From Bacillota bacterium (GTDB taxonomy: Bacteria > Bacillota > Clostridia > DSM-8532), in assembly GCA_023426765.1 (NCBI GenBank), contig JAEZBW010000665.1, positions 1 through 13,757 of the forward strand: a stretch of 13,757 nucleotides of DNA, in the 5' to 3' direction. The notes beneath the pieces were generated by a model that did no database searches, had not been told where the DNA came from, and saw nothing but the letters and a program-made list of their open reading frames with translations. Shown piece by piece: positions 7,036 to 13,757 of this stretch; within the stretch, counting starts at the first letter, position 1; the number at the start of each line of letters is the position of its first letter. Position numbers and translations under genes: made by a program.

Positions 7036-8673
7036 TTACTGCTTCACAGTGGTATACATGAAGTATTTATACCCCAGTGGAGATGAATAAAAGCCCTGCA
7101 GCTTTTCACTCTTTAAAAAGATATCTACATAATAATAAATGGGGCACAGCATATAATCCTTAAAGATGATATCCTCGGCCTGATGCATCAGCTGCATCCT
7201 TTCGTTTCTGTCCGAGGAAACCTTGACCTTGCTGATAAGCGCATCATAGTCTTTGTTGGACCACTGGGCATCATTATTTCCGCTGCCTGTGATCCACATA
7301 TCCAGAAAAGAGATTGGGTCGTTGTAATCGGCCAGCCACCCATTGCGTGCAATCTGATATTCCCCGTTCTTTCGTGTGGTCAGGAAGGTATTCCATTCCT
7401 GCGGTACCAGAGTGACGTTCACACCGATTTCTTTCCACATGGATTGCAGCGCTTCACCAATCAGCTGATGTCCGGTACCTTCATTATAAAGATATTCAAT
7501 CGACGGCAGCCCCTTTCCATTTGGATAACCCGCATCGGCAAGGGCCTTTTTAGCTTCTGCAAGGTTCGCCTGGTAGGCTTCTTTGGACGGATCGTAATAG
7601 TTTCCGCCAACATCCCGGAATTCCTTTGCCGGATCGGCATCGGTCAGGCCTATCGGCACAAAAGCGCCTGCCGGTTCCTGCCCTGCTTTTCCGATGTTGG
7701 TCACGATATAACTCCGATCCACTGCCAACAACAGGGCCTTTCGTACCAGAGGATTATCCAGCGGTGCTTTTTTTACGTTGAAGCTGACATAATAAGTGCC
7801 CAGCTGCCCTTCCAGATTAAACTCGGGTTTGTTCCTCCATGCATCAATTTCATCATTGGGCATGGAATCGGCAAAAAGGATTTCTTCATTCCGGAAGGCG
7901 GCCAGTATCGCATTGTCGTCGGACATCAGCAGGAACCGGAGCGTATCCGGGCCTGTTATGGCAGAGGCTTTCCAATAATTCGGATTCTTTTTGTATACCA
8001 TTTGTGAATCATGGGTCCACTCCTGCAGCACATACGGACCATTTCCGATATAGGTTGAGGGGTTCAGCGTCCATGTATCGGGATTGGCTTCCACAACGTC
8101 CTGCCGTACCGGGAAGAAAGTGGGAAATGCGCAAAGCTCAAGGAAATAGGGTGTCGGAGCGACCAGCTTGACTATCAGCGTCCTTTCGTCAGGAGCAGTT
8201 ACGTTCAGCTTGTTTTCTGCGTATCCCTCAATGGACTCAAACATGTATTCATAGTCTGCGGCTGTTTCCGGATTCACCGCCCTGTTCCAGGACCAGACGA
8301 AATCGTTTGCCGTCAGGGGTTTTCCGTCGCTCCATTTCAGTCCTTCCCGAAGTTTGAAGGTATACGTCAGGCCATCGGCACTGACAGTATGGGATTCAGC
8401 CTGACCATATATAGGGGTTCCATTCTTATCCAGGGTCATCAGCCCTTCAAAGGTATGCAGCAGCATCGTGGCCACATCGGCTGCGCTGTTCAGTGCAGGA
8501 TCGATAATGTCGGGTTCCGATCCCACATGAACAGAAAGCTGTGTCTGCTGCGCAGGCGTTGGTCCGGATGTATTTCCTGGGGTTTTCCCGGGTGCGGGTT
8601 TTGCTTTGCAAGCCCCGGTAACAAGCGCAAGCATGATCAGTATGGTTATCCATATGACAGATTTTCTTCTCAT
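7036..8673 (-). CDS. oppA: Oligopeptide ABC transporter substrate-binding lipoprotein
   Basis: Extracytoplasmic peptide receptor that delivers ligand to OppB/OppC. The product has 545 residues. It starts with a basic N-terminus and hydrophobic segment (4-19), then TGAC with the predicted lipidated Cys at 22; Thr at -3 makes the lipobox slightly atypical. A Pro/Thr/Gly-rich linker runs to about residue 45. The rest is an SBP_bac_5 (cluster C) fold: DIIDPALNS (55-63), DGLTYTFKLREGLKWSDGKPL (starting at 100), NPLVRKALLLAVDR (307-320) and a C-terminal lobe. I prefer ATG 8673 because AGGAG lies just upstream and the signal peptide begins there; an in-frame GTG at 8694 would lengthen it by 7 codons. 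It is last in the opp cluster, separated from oppF by 475 nt that contain repeats and a terminator. I could not find a convincing promoter in 8674-8824. Ligand range is not predictable. Confidence 0.95.
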   Translation of the reverse strand: MRRKSVIWITILIMLALVTGACKAKPAPGKTPGNTSGPTPAQQTQLSVHVGSEPDIIDPALNSAADVATMLLHTFEGLMTLDKNGTPIYGQAESHTVSADGLTYTFKLREGLKWSDGKPLTANDFVWSWNRAVNPETAADYEYMFESIEGYAENKLNVTAPDERTLIVKLVAPTPYFLELCAFPTFFPVRQDVVEANPDTWTLNPSTYIGNGPYVLQEWTHDSQMVYKKNPNYWKASAITGPDTLRFLLMSDDNAILAAFRNEEILFADSMPNDEIDAWRNKPEFNLEGQLGTYYVSFNVKKAPLDNPLVRKALLLAVDRSYIVTNIGKAGQEPAGAFVPIGLTDADPAKEFRDVGGNYYDPSKEAYQANLAEAKKALADAGYPNGKGLPSIEYLYNEGTGHQLIGEALQSMWKEIGVNVTLVPQEWNTFLTTRKNGEYQIARNGWLADYNDPISFLDMWITGSGNNDAQWSNKDYDALISKVKVSSDRNERMQLMHQAEDIIFKDYMLCPIYYYVDIFLKSEKLQGFYSSPLGYKYFMYTTVKQ

Positions 8674-8824
8674 TGTTCTCCTCTCCTTTTCCACGCAATA
8701 CGGATATTAGCAAAATCTTCATGATTGTGTATGGTTAATATGTCCAATTATTCAAAAACCCATACGTTACCATGGAAAAAAAGAGAACCGGAGCGACGGA
8801 GGAGATGCGCTGTTCTTGGGTTGT

Positions 8825-8852
8825 AAAAAGGACAGGAATTTTCTCCTGTCCT
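8825..8852 (-). terminator. Intrinsic terminator between oppF and oppA
   Basis: Read on the minus strand, AGGACAGGA (8852-8844) pairs perfectly with TCCTGTCCT (8837-8829) around a 6-base loop, and five T residues (8829-8825) form the end of the stem and the tail. It lies about 300 nt after the oppF stop and 150 nt before oppA. It would end or reduce oppBCDF transcription before oppA. The core GGACAGG is also the core of the adjacent repeat array. Confidence 0.82.
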
Positions 8853-8910
8853 CTGGTTTTTCCTTTGATAAACCTGTACTGTGAAGCAAGCTTGCAGAGC
8901 TAATATGTCG

Positions 8911-9148
8911 AGGAACCTTTCCCCATGACCCTTGTCCCCATGGTCCTATTTTATTAAGAGACCTGCCCCCATGGCCAAATATTGCTACGGGACTGCCACG
9001 CCCAGTGGCCGAGTTTATCGAGGAATCTATTCCCGTGGTAAACATTTAACAGTCGTATTTGCCAAGGAACCTGTCCCCGTGGTATTTACCAGGAAACCTG
9101 TCCCCGTGGTAAAATTGGGCCAAGGGTACCTGGGTCCCGCCCAGTGGC
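8911..9148. repeat. Degenerate array of about eight REP-like units
   Basis: The unit AGGAACCTGTCCCCGTGGT recurs every 27-30 bp or so, with drift. Best copies are at 9065-9083 and 9091-9110. Weaker copies lie near 8911-8928, 8929-8944, 8956-8977, 8985-9009, 9021-9040 and 9121-9148. CGCCCAGTGGC occurs exactly at 8999-9009 and 9138-9148. A good unit can fold: CCAAGG pairs with CCGTGG (one mismatch), leaving AACCTGTCC in the loop. The array begins directly after the oppF stop codon. Imperfect palindromic units with a variable linker resemble REP-type elements, which in other bacteria are mobilised by tyrosine (Y1) transposases; none is present here. Open frames through it (for example encoding PVPVV repeats on the plus strand) are by-products. 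Confidence 0.8.
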
Positions 9149-10150
9149 TTAGATGTGGTGGCAGGCGGCGAAGTGGCCGTTGGAGACCTGCTTCAGTTCG
9201 GGTTCTTCTTTAGCACAGATTTCTGTGGCATACGGGCATCTTGTCCGGAAACGGCATCCGCTTGGTGGGTTTAACGGGCTTGGTACGTCGCCCTCCAGAA
9301 CGATTCTTTTCTTTTTACGGCTGACAACCGGATCGGGTACCGGGATGGCTGAAATCAGTGATTTGGTGTAAGGATGCACCGGATGAGCGGTCAGCTCGTA
9401 GCTGCTGGCTATCTCCACCATCTTACCCAGATACATCACACCGATCCTCCGGCTGATGTGCTTTACAACCGACAGGTCATGGGCGATGAACAGATAGGTC
9501 AGCCCCATTTCTTCCTGCAGCTGCTCAAACATATTCACGATCTGTGCCTGGATGGAAACATCCAAAGCCGACACCGGCTCGTCACAAACAATAAACTCCG
9601 GGGTCACTGCCAGGGCCCGGGCGATCCCGATACGCTGGCGCTGTCCTCCTGAAAACTCATGGGGGTAACGGTTTGCGTGCTCACTGTTTAGCCCCACATG
9701 CTCAAGCATTTGCATGATTTTCTCCCGCCGCTCGGCCTTTGAAGCTGCCAGCTTGTGGATATCAATGGGTTCACCGACGATATCGCCCACGGTCATTCTA
9801 GGGTTCAGCGAAGCATAGGGGTCCTGGAATACAATCTGCATTTTTCTGCGATACGGCAGCATATCAGCCTTTGTGATGTCTGCACCTTCATAATGGATAC
9901 TGCCTTCGGTAGGTTCATACAACCGAAGAATGGATCGGCCCGTGGTAGTTTTGCCGCAGCCCGATTCACCCACAAGACCGAGTGTTTCGCCCTTTTCGAT
10001 ATAAAAGGAAACACCGTCCACAGCCTTGATAAACCTCTTTTTAAACAAACCCGAAGAAACCGGGAAATATTGTTTCAGGTTCCGTACTTCAACAAGGGTT
10101 CCCTTCGGGGGGGATACAGCAGCATTCTGTTTATCCTGCATTTTGACCAT
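9149..10150 (-). CDS. oppF: Oligopeptide ABC transporter ATP-binding protein OppF
   Basis: One of two cytoplasmic ATPases that drive peptide import through OppB/OppC. The product has 333 residues: Walker A GESGCGKTT (61-69), Q-loop near Q109, signature SGGQR (167-171), Walker B ending in DEP (190-192) and switch His224 in IAHDLS. The C-terminal oligopeptide/dipeptide region includes LNPPSGCRFRTRCPYATEIC, with cysteines C299, C305, C312 and C330. The start at 10150 has AAGGAGG with 8-nt spacing and overlaps the end of oppD by 20 nt, suggesting coupling. The OppF assignment rather than OppD rests on gene order and on the extended N-terminus with LKQYFPVSSG. It is the last gene of the compact oppBCDF block. 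Confidence 0.95.
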   Translation of the reverse strand: MVKMQDKQNAAVSPPKGTLVEVRNLKQYFPVSSGLFKKRFIKAVDGVSFYIEKGETLGLVGESGCGKTTTGRSILRLYEPTEGSIHYEGADITKADMLPYRRKMQIVFQDPYASLNPRMTVGDIVGEPIDIHKLAASKAERREKIMQMLEHVGLNSEHANRYPHEFSGGQRQRIGIARALAVTPEFIVCDEPVSALDVSIQAQIVNMFEQLQEEMGLTYLFIAHDLSVVKHISRRIGVMYLGKMVEIASSYELTAHPVHPYTKSLISAIPVPDPVVSRKKKRIVLEGDVPSPLNPPSGCRFRTRCPYATEICAKEEPELKQVSNGHFAACHHI

Positions 10151-11156
10151 TGCCGTTCCCTCCTTTCAGGTTCCCGATCTCTTGCTTCTGGTTCAACCAG
10201 CAGGCACTGGCATGGGTATCGGAAATTTGCGTAAATTCCGGCATTTTAGAAAGACAGATTTTCATGCACTTCCCGCAGCGCGGCGCAAAGGGGCAGCCGG
10301 CCGGAGGGTTCAGCATGTCCACCGGGGTCCCTTCGATGGGAACCAGCTTTTCATGTTCGGCTGCGTCCAGTTTCGGAATGCTTTGCAGCAGACCTTTTGT
10401 ATATTCATGCCTTGGGTTGTAAAAGATCTCTTCCGCAGTTCCGGTTTCCACAACCTTTCCCCCATACATCACAACTATTTTCTGGCACATGCTTGCTACA
10501 ATCCCCAGGTCATGGGTGATCATGATAATGGACATGTTCAGCTTCTTCTTCAACTCGATCATCAGCTCCATGATCTGGGCCTGTATCGTTACATCCAACG
10601 CCGTGGTCGGCTCATCGGCGATCAACAGCTTCGGTTCGCAGGCCAGTGCAATGGCAATCATCACCCTCTGGCGCATTCCTCCCGAAAGTTCATGGGGATA
10701 TTGCTTCAGCCTTTTTTCGGGTTCGTTGATCCCGACGAGGGTTAACAGTTCCGCCGCCCGTGCATGAGCCTGTTGTTTGTCCATCTGCGTATGCAGAAGG
10801 ATCACCTCGCGGATTTGGTCCCCAATGGTGTATACGGGATTCAGCGAGGTCATCGGATCCTGAAAGATGATCGAAACCTCATTTCCGCGTATTTTGCGCA
10901 TTTCCTTCTCGGTCTTTTCATGAATCCGGTGGCCGTTAAACTCGATGCTTCCGCTGACAATCTTACCGGGATGAGCCGTCAAACCCATGACGGCGTATGC
11001 CGTTACGGATTTTCCACTTCCGCTCTCCCCTACAATTCCCAGCACGTCTCCTTCGTTCATTTTGATGGAAACATCATTCAGGGCCTTTACTTCACCGGCC
11101 TGGGTAAAGAAGGAGAGCTTCAGGTTCTGTATATCCAGCAATGTTTTATTCATCAT
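10131..11156 (-). CDS. oppD: Oligopeptide ABC transporter ATP-binding protein OppD
   Basis: Partner ATPase of OppF, 341 residues. Walker A is GESGSGKS (43-50), Q-loop Q99 in IIFQDPMTSLNP, signature LSGGM (157-161), Walker B ending in DEP (181-183), and switch His215 in ITHDLG. The C-terminal domain has LNPPAGCPFAPRC and further cysteines: C288, C294, C297, C301 and C319. The last 20 residues are a Gly/Asn/Gln-rich tail. Two ATGs lie in tandem (11156 and 11153). GGAGG at 11165-11161 is only 4 nt from the first but 7 nt from the second, so 11153 is the likelier true start. The stop codon of oppC touches this ribosome binding site, and the 3' end overlaps oppF. Confidence 0.95.
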   Translation of the reverse strand: MMNKTLLDIQNLKLSFFTQAGEVKALNDVSIKMNEGDVLGIVGESGSGKSVTAYAVMGLTAHPGKIVSGSIEFNGHRIHEKTEKEMRKIRGNEVSIIFQDPMTSLNPVYTIGDQIREVILLHTQMDKQQAHARAAELLTLVGINEPEKRLKQYPHELSGGMRQRVMIAIALACEPKLLIADEPTTALDVTIQAQIMELMIELKKKLNMSIIMITHDLGIVASMCQKIVVMYGGKVVETGTAEEIFYNPRHEYTKGLLQSIPKLDAAEHEKLVPIEGTPVDMLNPPAGCPFAPRCGKCMKICLSKMPEFTQISDTHASACWLNQKQEIGNLKGGNGNGQNAG

Positions 11157-11165
11157 TTCTCCTCC

Positions 11166-12215
11166 TTAGTTCTTCAGTTTCGGATCGAACGCATCCCGCA
11201 GCCCATCCCCCAAAAGGTTGAAGGACAGGATGATCAGGCTGATCATCACCGCCGGGGCCAAAAGCCTGACCGGATAGGATGAAATCCCTCCAATGGCCTG
11301 TGAGGCCATCGATCCAAGGCTGGGCATGGGTGCCGAAACACCCAGACCCAAAAAGCTTAAAAAGCTTTCGGTAAATATGGAAGCCGGGATCTGCAGGGTT
11401 GTGGTTACGATCAGGGTTCCAATACTGTTTGTTAACAGATGCTTTTTAATAATTCGGCTGCTGCCGGCCCCCAGGGCTCTTGCAGCAACGACATAATCCT
11501 GCTCCTTCAGGGTGAGGATCTGGCTTCTGACAATCCGGGACATTCCCACCCAATATAGCAGGGAGAATACAATAAAAATACTGATAAGCCCAATGCCGAC
11601 GGTTTCTATCCATTGAAAACCGGGCACCGTCGCCGCCAGATCTTTCAGCGGATATTTCAGCGTCACCGACAGCAAAATGATGATCAGAATATCCGGAACG
11701 GTATAAATAATATCCACAAGCCGCATCATGATCATATCCACCTTGCCCCCGAAGTAACCGGCGATGGAGCCATAAGCCGATCCGATCACAAGTATGATCG
11801 TACTGGCGATAATGCCAACCAGCAGCGATATGCGGCTGCCCATCAGAAGCCTGGTCATGGTATCACGGCCCAGACTGTCGGTACCCAGAAGGTGCGGAAA
11901 TACGCTTTCACCGGCTTCCATGCGGGCCATTTCCTGTTCGGAATACTCCAGGATCCCCAGGTTCTCGCTGCCCCTGATCTGCTGCTCATAGGAATAAGGG
12001 TAGAACGAAGGTACAACAAAGGCCATCAGCATGATCACCGTAATGACAAATAACGATATCATCGCCAGTTTGTTCTTTTTCAGCCTGCGAAAGCCGTCCT
12101 TCCAGAAGCTTGTACTCTCCCGCATGACGACCATGCTTTGTTTTTCGCTTTCATCCGCAGGCAGGAAATCTGACACGTCTAATTGAAAGCTGAAAGCATT
12201 CTTCTTTTTTTCCAT
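11166..12215 (-). CDS. oppC: Oligopeptide ABC transporter permease OppC
   Basis: Inner half of the peptide channel, 349 residues. A charged cytoplasmic N-terminus (1-50) precedes the first membrane helix (about 51-70). An external loop follows and ends in HLLGTDSLGRDTMTRLL (108-124), the usual OppC/DppC signature. Further hydrophobic helices lie near 130-152, 165-184, 204-224, 266-290 and 316-335. The EAA coupling loop is EQDYVVAARALGAGSSRI (238-255), which contacts an OppD/OppF subunit. The start at 12215 has AGGGGG about 7 nt upstream. It sits 15 nt after oppB and its stop lies 9 nt before the oppD start. Confidence 0.95.
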   Translation of the reverse strand: MEKKKNAFSFQLDVSDFLPADESEKQSMVVMRESTSFWKDGFRRLKKNKLAMISLFVITVIMLMAFVVPSFYPYSYEQQIRGSENLGILEYSEQEMARMEAGESVFPHLLGTDSLGRDTMTRLLMGSRISLLVGIIASTIILVIGSAYGSIAGYFGGKVDMIMMRLVDIIYTVPDILIIILLSVTLKYPLKDLAATVPGFQWIETVGIGLISIFIVFSLLYWVGMSRIVRSQILTLKEQDYVVAARALGAGSSRIIKKHLLTNSIGTLIVTTTLQIPASIFTESFLSFLGLGVSAPMPSLGSMASQAIGGISSYPVRLLAPAVMISLIILSFNLLGDGLRDAFDPKLKN

Positions 12216-12230
12216 CTCCGTTCCCCCTTT

Positions 12231-13148
12231 CTACTTTAATTTGATGCGCGGGTCAATGATTTTGTATGCGATATCCACGATCACATTCATCGTGATCAGC
12301 AGGAAGGCCAGGAATATGGTCGTTCCCATAATCAAAGGATAATCGCGGTCGGTGATGGAGCTGATGAACTGGCTTCCCAGCCCCGGTATCGTAAATATTT
12401 TCTCCACAACGAAACTGCCGGTGAGGATATAGGCCAGCATTGGCCCAAGGTAGGTCACTACCGGCAGCACCGCGTTTCGCAGCGCATGCTTGAACAGCGA
12501 CTTAAACTGGGATATTCCTTTGGCACGTGCGGTGCGCATGTAATCCTGCCCCAATACGTCCAGCATGCTGGAGCGCATCAGCCTTGAGATATATGCTGTA
12601 GGATAAAATGCCAACGCGGATACAGGCAGTATATAATGCAATGGAGACGTAAGCCCGTAGGTCGGCAGAATATGCAGCTTCACCCCAAAGGTGAACATCA
12701 AAACCGTAGCCACAACAAACCCGGGAACAGCAATTCCCAGCGTCGCAATGAACATGATGACATTATCCAGCAGCTTGCCGCGGTTTAAGGCTGCTACCGA
12801 GCCCAGCGGTATTCCGATGCAGATCGCAACCAGAACGGCCAACGCTCCAATCCTGGCCGATATCGGAAACCGGTTGAAAATGATATCATTAATTTCCTGC
12901 CCCCGCATTTTCAGCGAGGTACCCAGATCGCCCACAAGCAAACGTTTCATGAAATTCACATACTGTACGGTTACCGGTTGATCCAGACCGTATTTCTGTT
13001 CCAGCGCTTTCAGCGTTTGTGCCGAAGGTGCTTTTTCCGCAAGGAAAGGACCGCCCGGAACAAGATACATCAGGAAAAAAGTTAACGTTGCAACCGCAAA
13101 CAGCGTCACAAATGCGGAAGCAACCCGCTTTATTGAATAAATTACCAT
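12231..13148 (-). CDS. oppB: Oligopeptide ABC transporter permease OppB
   Basis: Other channel half, 305 residues, close to the family norm of about 306. Helix 1 covers about 8-31. YGLDQPVTVQYVNFM (53-67) and GDLGTSL (73-79) are the usual OppB external motifs. More helices lie near 98-120, 128-154, 168-190, 225-247 and 274-297. The EAA loop is QDYMRTARAKGIS (201-213). I chose ATG 13148 because AGGGG lies 7 nt upstream and homology begins at MVIYSIKR; an upstream in-frame TTG at 13190 would add 14 unrelated residues and fall inside the leader hairpin tail. It is the first gene after the strong promoter at 13382-13410. Confidence 0.95.
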   Translation of the reverse strand: MVIYSIKRVASAFVTLFAVATLTFFLMYLVPGGPFLAEKAPSAQTLKALEQKYGLDQPVTVQYVNFMKRLLVGDLGTSLKMRGQEINDIIFNRFPISARIGALAVLVAICIGIPLGSVAALNRGKLLDNVIMFIATLGIAVPGFVVATVLMFTFGVKLHILPTYGLTSPLHYILPVSALAFYPTAYISRLMRSSMLDVLGQDYMRTARAKGISQFKSLFKHALRNAVLPVVTYLGPMLAYILTGSFVVEKIFTIPGLGSQFISSITDRDYPLIMGTTIFLAFLLITMNVIVDIAYKIIDPRIKLK

Positions 13149-13185
13149 ACTGCCACCCCTTACATCACTCGAAATCTCCGCATAC

Positions 13186-13229
13186 AACAAAAATCAATGG
13201 TACCTTTTTGTGTAAAAATCTGTACCATT
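13186..13229 (-). promoter_or_regulatory. Terminator-like hairpin in the opp leader (possible attenuator)
   Basis: On the minus strand AATGGTAC (13229-13222) and GTACCATT (13203-13196) form a perfect 8-bp stem. Inside it TTTTT and AAAAA can pair around an ACAC loop. GATTTTTGTTGT follows at once. This resembles an intrinsic terminator, 38 nt before the oppB start codon. It could attenuate the operon or be a transposon-end remnant; the stem has modest GC content. Confidence 0.5.
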
Positions 13230-13281
13230 TCAACCATCATCACGTTTTCAATCCACCGGGTAACCGACGGAGCTTGCTCTT

Positions 13282-13331
13282 ATGGGGTAATTGACAGTCC
13301 CCCATGAAGTGACCTGTGCAATTTGAACAGG
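13282..13331 (-). promoter_or_regulatory. Two further hairpins in the opp operon leader
   Basis: CCTGT/ACAGG (13313-13331, 9-base loop) and ATGGGG/CCCCAT (13282-13305, 12-base loop) lie in tandem in the transcribed leader between the opp promoter and the terminator-like hairpin. I recognise no known riboswitch or T-box consensus. They could be part of a structured leader or decayed mobile DNA. Confidence 0.4.
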
Positions 13332-13381
13332 CTTGGTCCATCCATCAGCCGTTTATCGAAGCTTAGATTTTGTACTTGTAA

Positions 13382-13410
13382 ATTATACGGTTTTCCTTGC
13401 TTTATGTCAA
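13382..13410 (-). promoter_or_regulatory. Consensus sigma-A promoter of the opp operon
   Basis: On the minus strand a perfect TTGACA (13410-13405), a 17-bp spacer and a perfect TATAAT (13387-13382). The start would be near 13375, so the leader before oppB is about 226 nt. Such a strong core promoter suggests control by repression or by the leader. Confidence 0.85.
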
Positions 13411-13537
13411 TTTAACTATACAATATCATCCATGGGAATATTTCTCTTTATGTTCTGTTTACTTATTCGCAGTTGCTTCATCGGTCTTTACATCTGCTGA
13501 TATGTCCTTTTAAAATATTTTATCCACGAAAGGCAAC

Positions 13538-13565
13538 AAAAAAACCCGCACATTCCTGTACGGGT
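13538..13565 (-). terminator. Intrinsic terminator after the partial gene at the right edge
   Basis: On the minus strand ACCCGTAC (13565-13558) pairs with GTGCGGGT (13551-13544), including one G-T pair, around a 6-base loop. Six T residues follow (13543-13538). It lies 24 nt after the stop at 13590 and isolates that gene from the opp promoter. Confidence 0.88.
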
Positions 13566-13589
13566 TCCTGCAGTTATAGCATTAAATTC

Positions 13590-13757
13590 TTATGACACGG
13601 TCCATAAACCAAGGGCTGGATTTGAGATGTAGAACCAGGTTTCATCCGCTCCTTCATAATAGCCGTCATGGATATCTTCGGGCTTATATTTGGCTGCCGC
13701 TTCTTCGTAGGACATATACCTGAAGCCCACTCCCTCAACCTCTTCTCGTGTCAGATG
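13590..13757 (-). CDS. C-terminal end of an unidentified acidic protein (partial)
   Basis: An open frame enters from the right edge and ends in TAA at 13592-13590, leaving 55 residues. It is acidic and rich in aromatic residues (GFRYMSYEEAAAKYKPEDI, then GYYEGADETWFYISNPALG, ending LWTVS). The frame is read as coding because it is open to the edge and is followed by a good terminator with proper spacing. I do not recognise the family, and 55 residues are too few to assign a function. Confidence 0.65.
   Translation of the reverse strand, partial: HLTREEVEGVGFRYMSYEEAAAKYKPEDIHDGYYEGADETWFYISNPALGLWTVS

Noticed and set aside
8674..8824. Promoter for oppA (for example TTGGAC near 8747 or TTGAAT near 8755)
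   Set aside because: No acceptable -10 box lies 16-18 bp downstream of either, so I did not call one.
8767..9213. Open frames on both strands across the repeat array (for example plus-strand PVPVV repeats)
   Set aside because: The coding appearance comes from the DNA repeat itself. There is no ribosome binding site, and the plus-strand frame runs into the end of oppF on the other strand.
10026..10745. Long plus-strand open frame (239 codons) opposite oppD/oppF, and a similar one at 7183-8007 opposite oppA
   Set aside because: Antisense shadows of strongly conserved genes; composition is atypical and there are no ribosome binding sites.
13149..13170. T-box-like sequence (AAGGGGTGGCAG) before oppB
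   Set aside because: It lacks the full T-box consensus and serves as the ribosome binding site. No specifier loop or downstream terminator was seen in the right order.
13149..13190. OppB start at TTG 13190
   Set aside because: The upstream residues do not resemble OppB, and the ATG at 13148 has a well placed AGGGG. The TTG would sit in the T-rich tail of the leader hairpin.
13235..13262. CRISPR-like GATTGAAAAC motif in the opp leader
   Set aside because: It occurs once, with no spaced repeats around it.

Overview
The window looks like chromosomal DNA of an anaerobic Firmicute, most likely a member of the Clostridia. The reasons are strong GGAGG-type ribosome binding sites before almost every gene, a TTG start on alr, intrinsic terminators with long T tracts, a VanW/G5 cell-envelope protein, a rubrerythrin-type FeCys4 protein and a lipoprotein-type OppA. 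No species can be named. The content is mostly housekeeping and transport. I see no CRISPR array, tRNA, rRNA, intact insertion sequence, toxin-antitoxin pair or phage module, and no convincing undescribed system. The most unusual material lies between the genes.

Layout. (1) Positions 1-3244, minus strand: a three-gene operon read right to left, a coiled-coil protein of unknown function, nnr (NAD(P)HX repair) and alr (alanine racemase, cut by the window edge). (2) Positions 3245-3737: a 493-base divergent control region with one good sigma-A-type promoter in each direction, two sets of imperfect direct repeats, a 10-bp palindrome and an 8-bp inverted repeat. (3) Positions 3738-6999, plus strand: three separately terminated genes, a membrane-anchored VanW/G5 protein, a small rubrerythrin-type FeCys4 protein and an RluA-family pseudouridine synthase. 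A bidirectional terminator follows. (4) Positions 7036-13410, minus strand: a full oligopeptide ABC transporter. A perfect-consensus promoter (TTGACA, 17 bp, TATAAT) is followed by a leader of about 226 nt with three hairpins, one of them terminator-like. Then come oppB, oppC, oppD and oppF, tightly packed. Next are a degenerate array of about eight REP-like units, a terminator, and finally oppA. (5) Positions 13538-13757, minus strand: a terminator and the last 55 codons of an unidentified gene.

How the genes work together. OppA is a surface lipoprotein that captures peptides and passes them to the OppB/OppC channel, which is powered by OppD/OppF. Alr makes D-alanine for peptidoglycan, and the VanW/G5 protein probably acts at the wall. 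Nnr repairs damaged nicotinamide cofactors. RluA modifies RNA. The FeCys4 protein fits anaerobic electron transfer or oxidative-stress defence, but its exact role is unknown.
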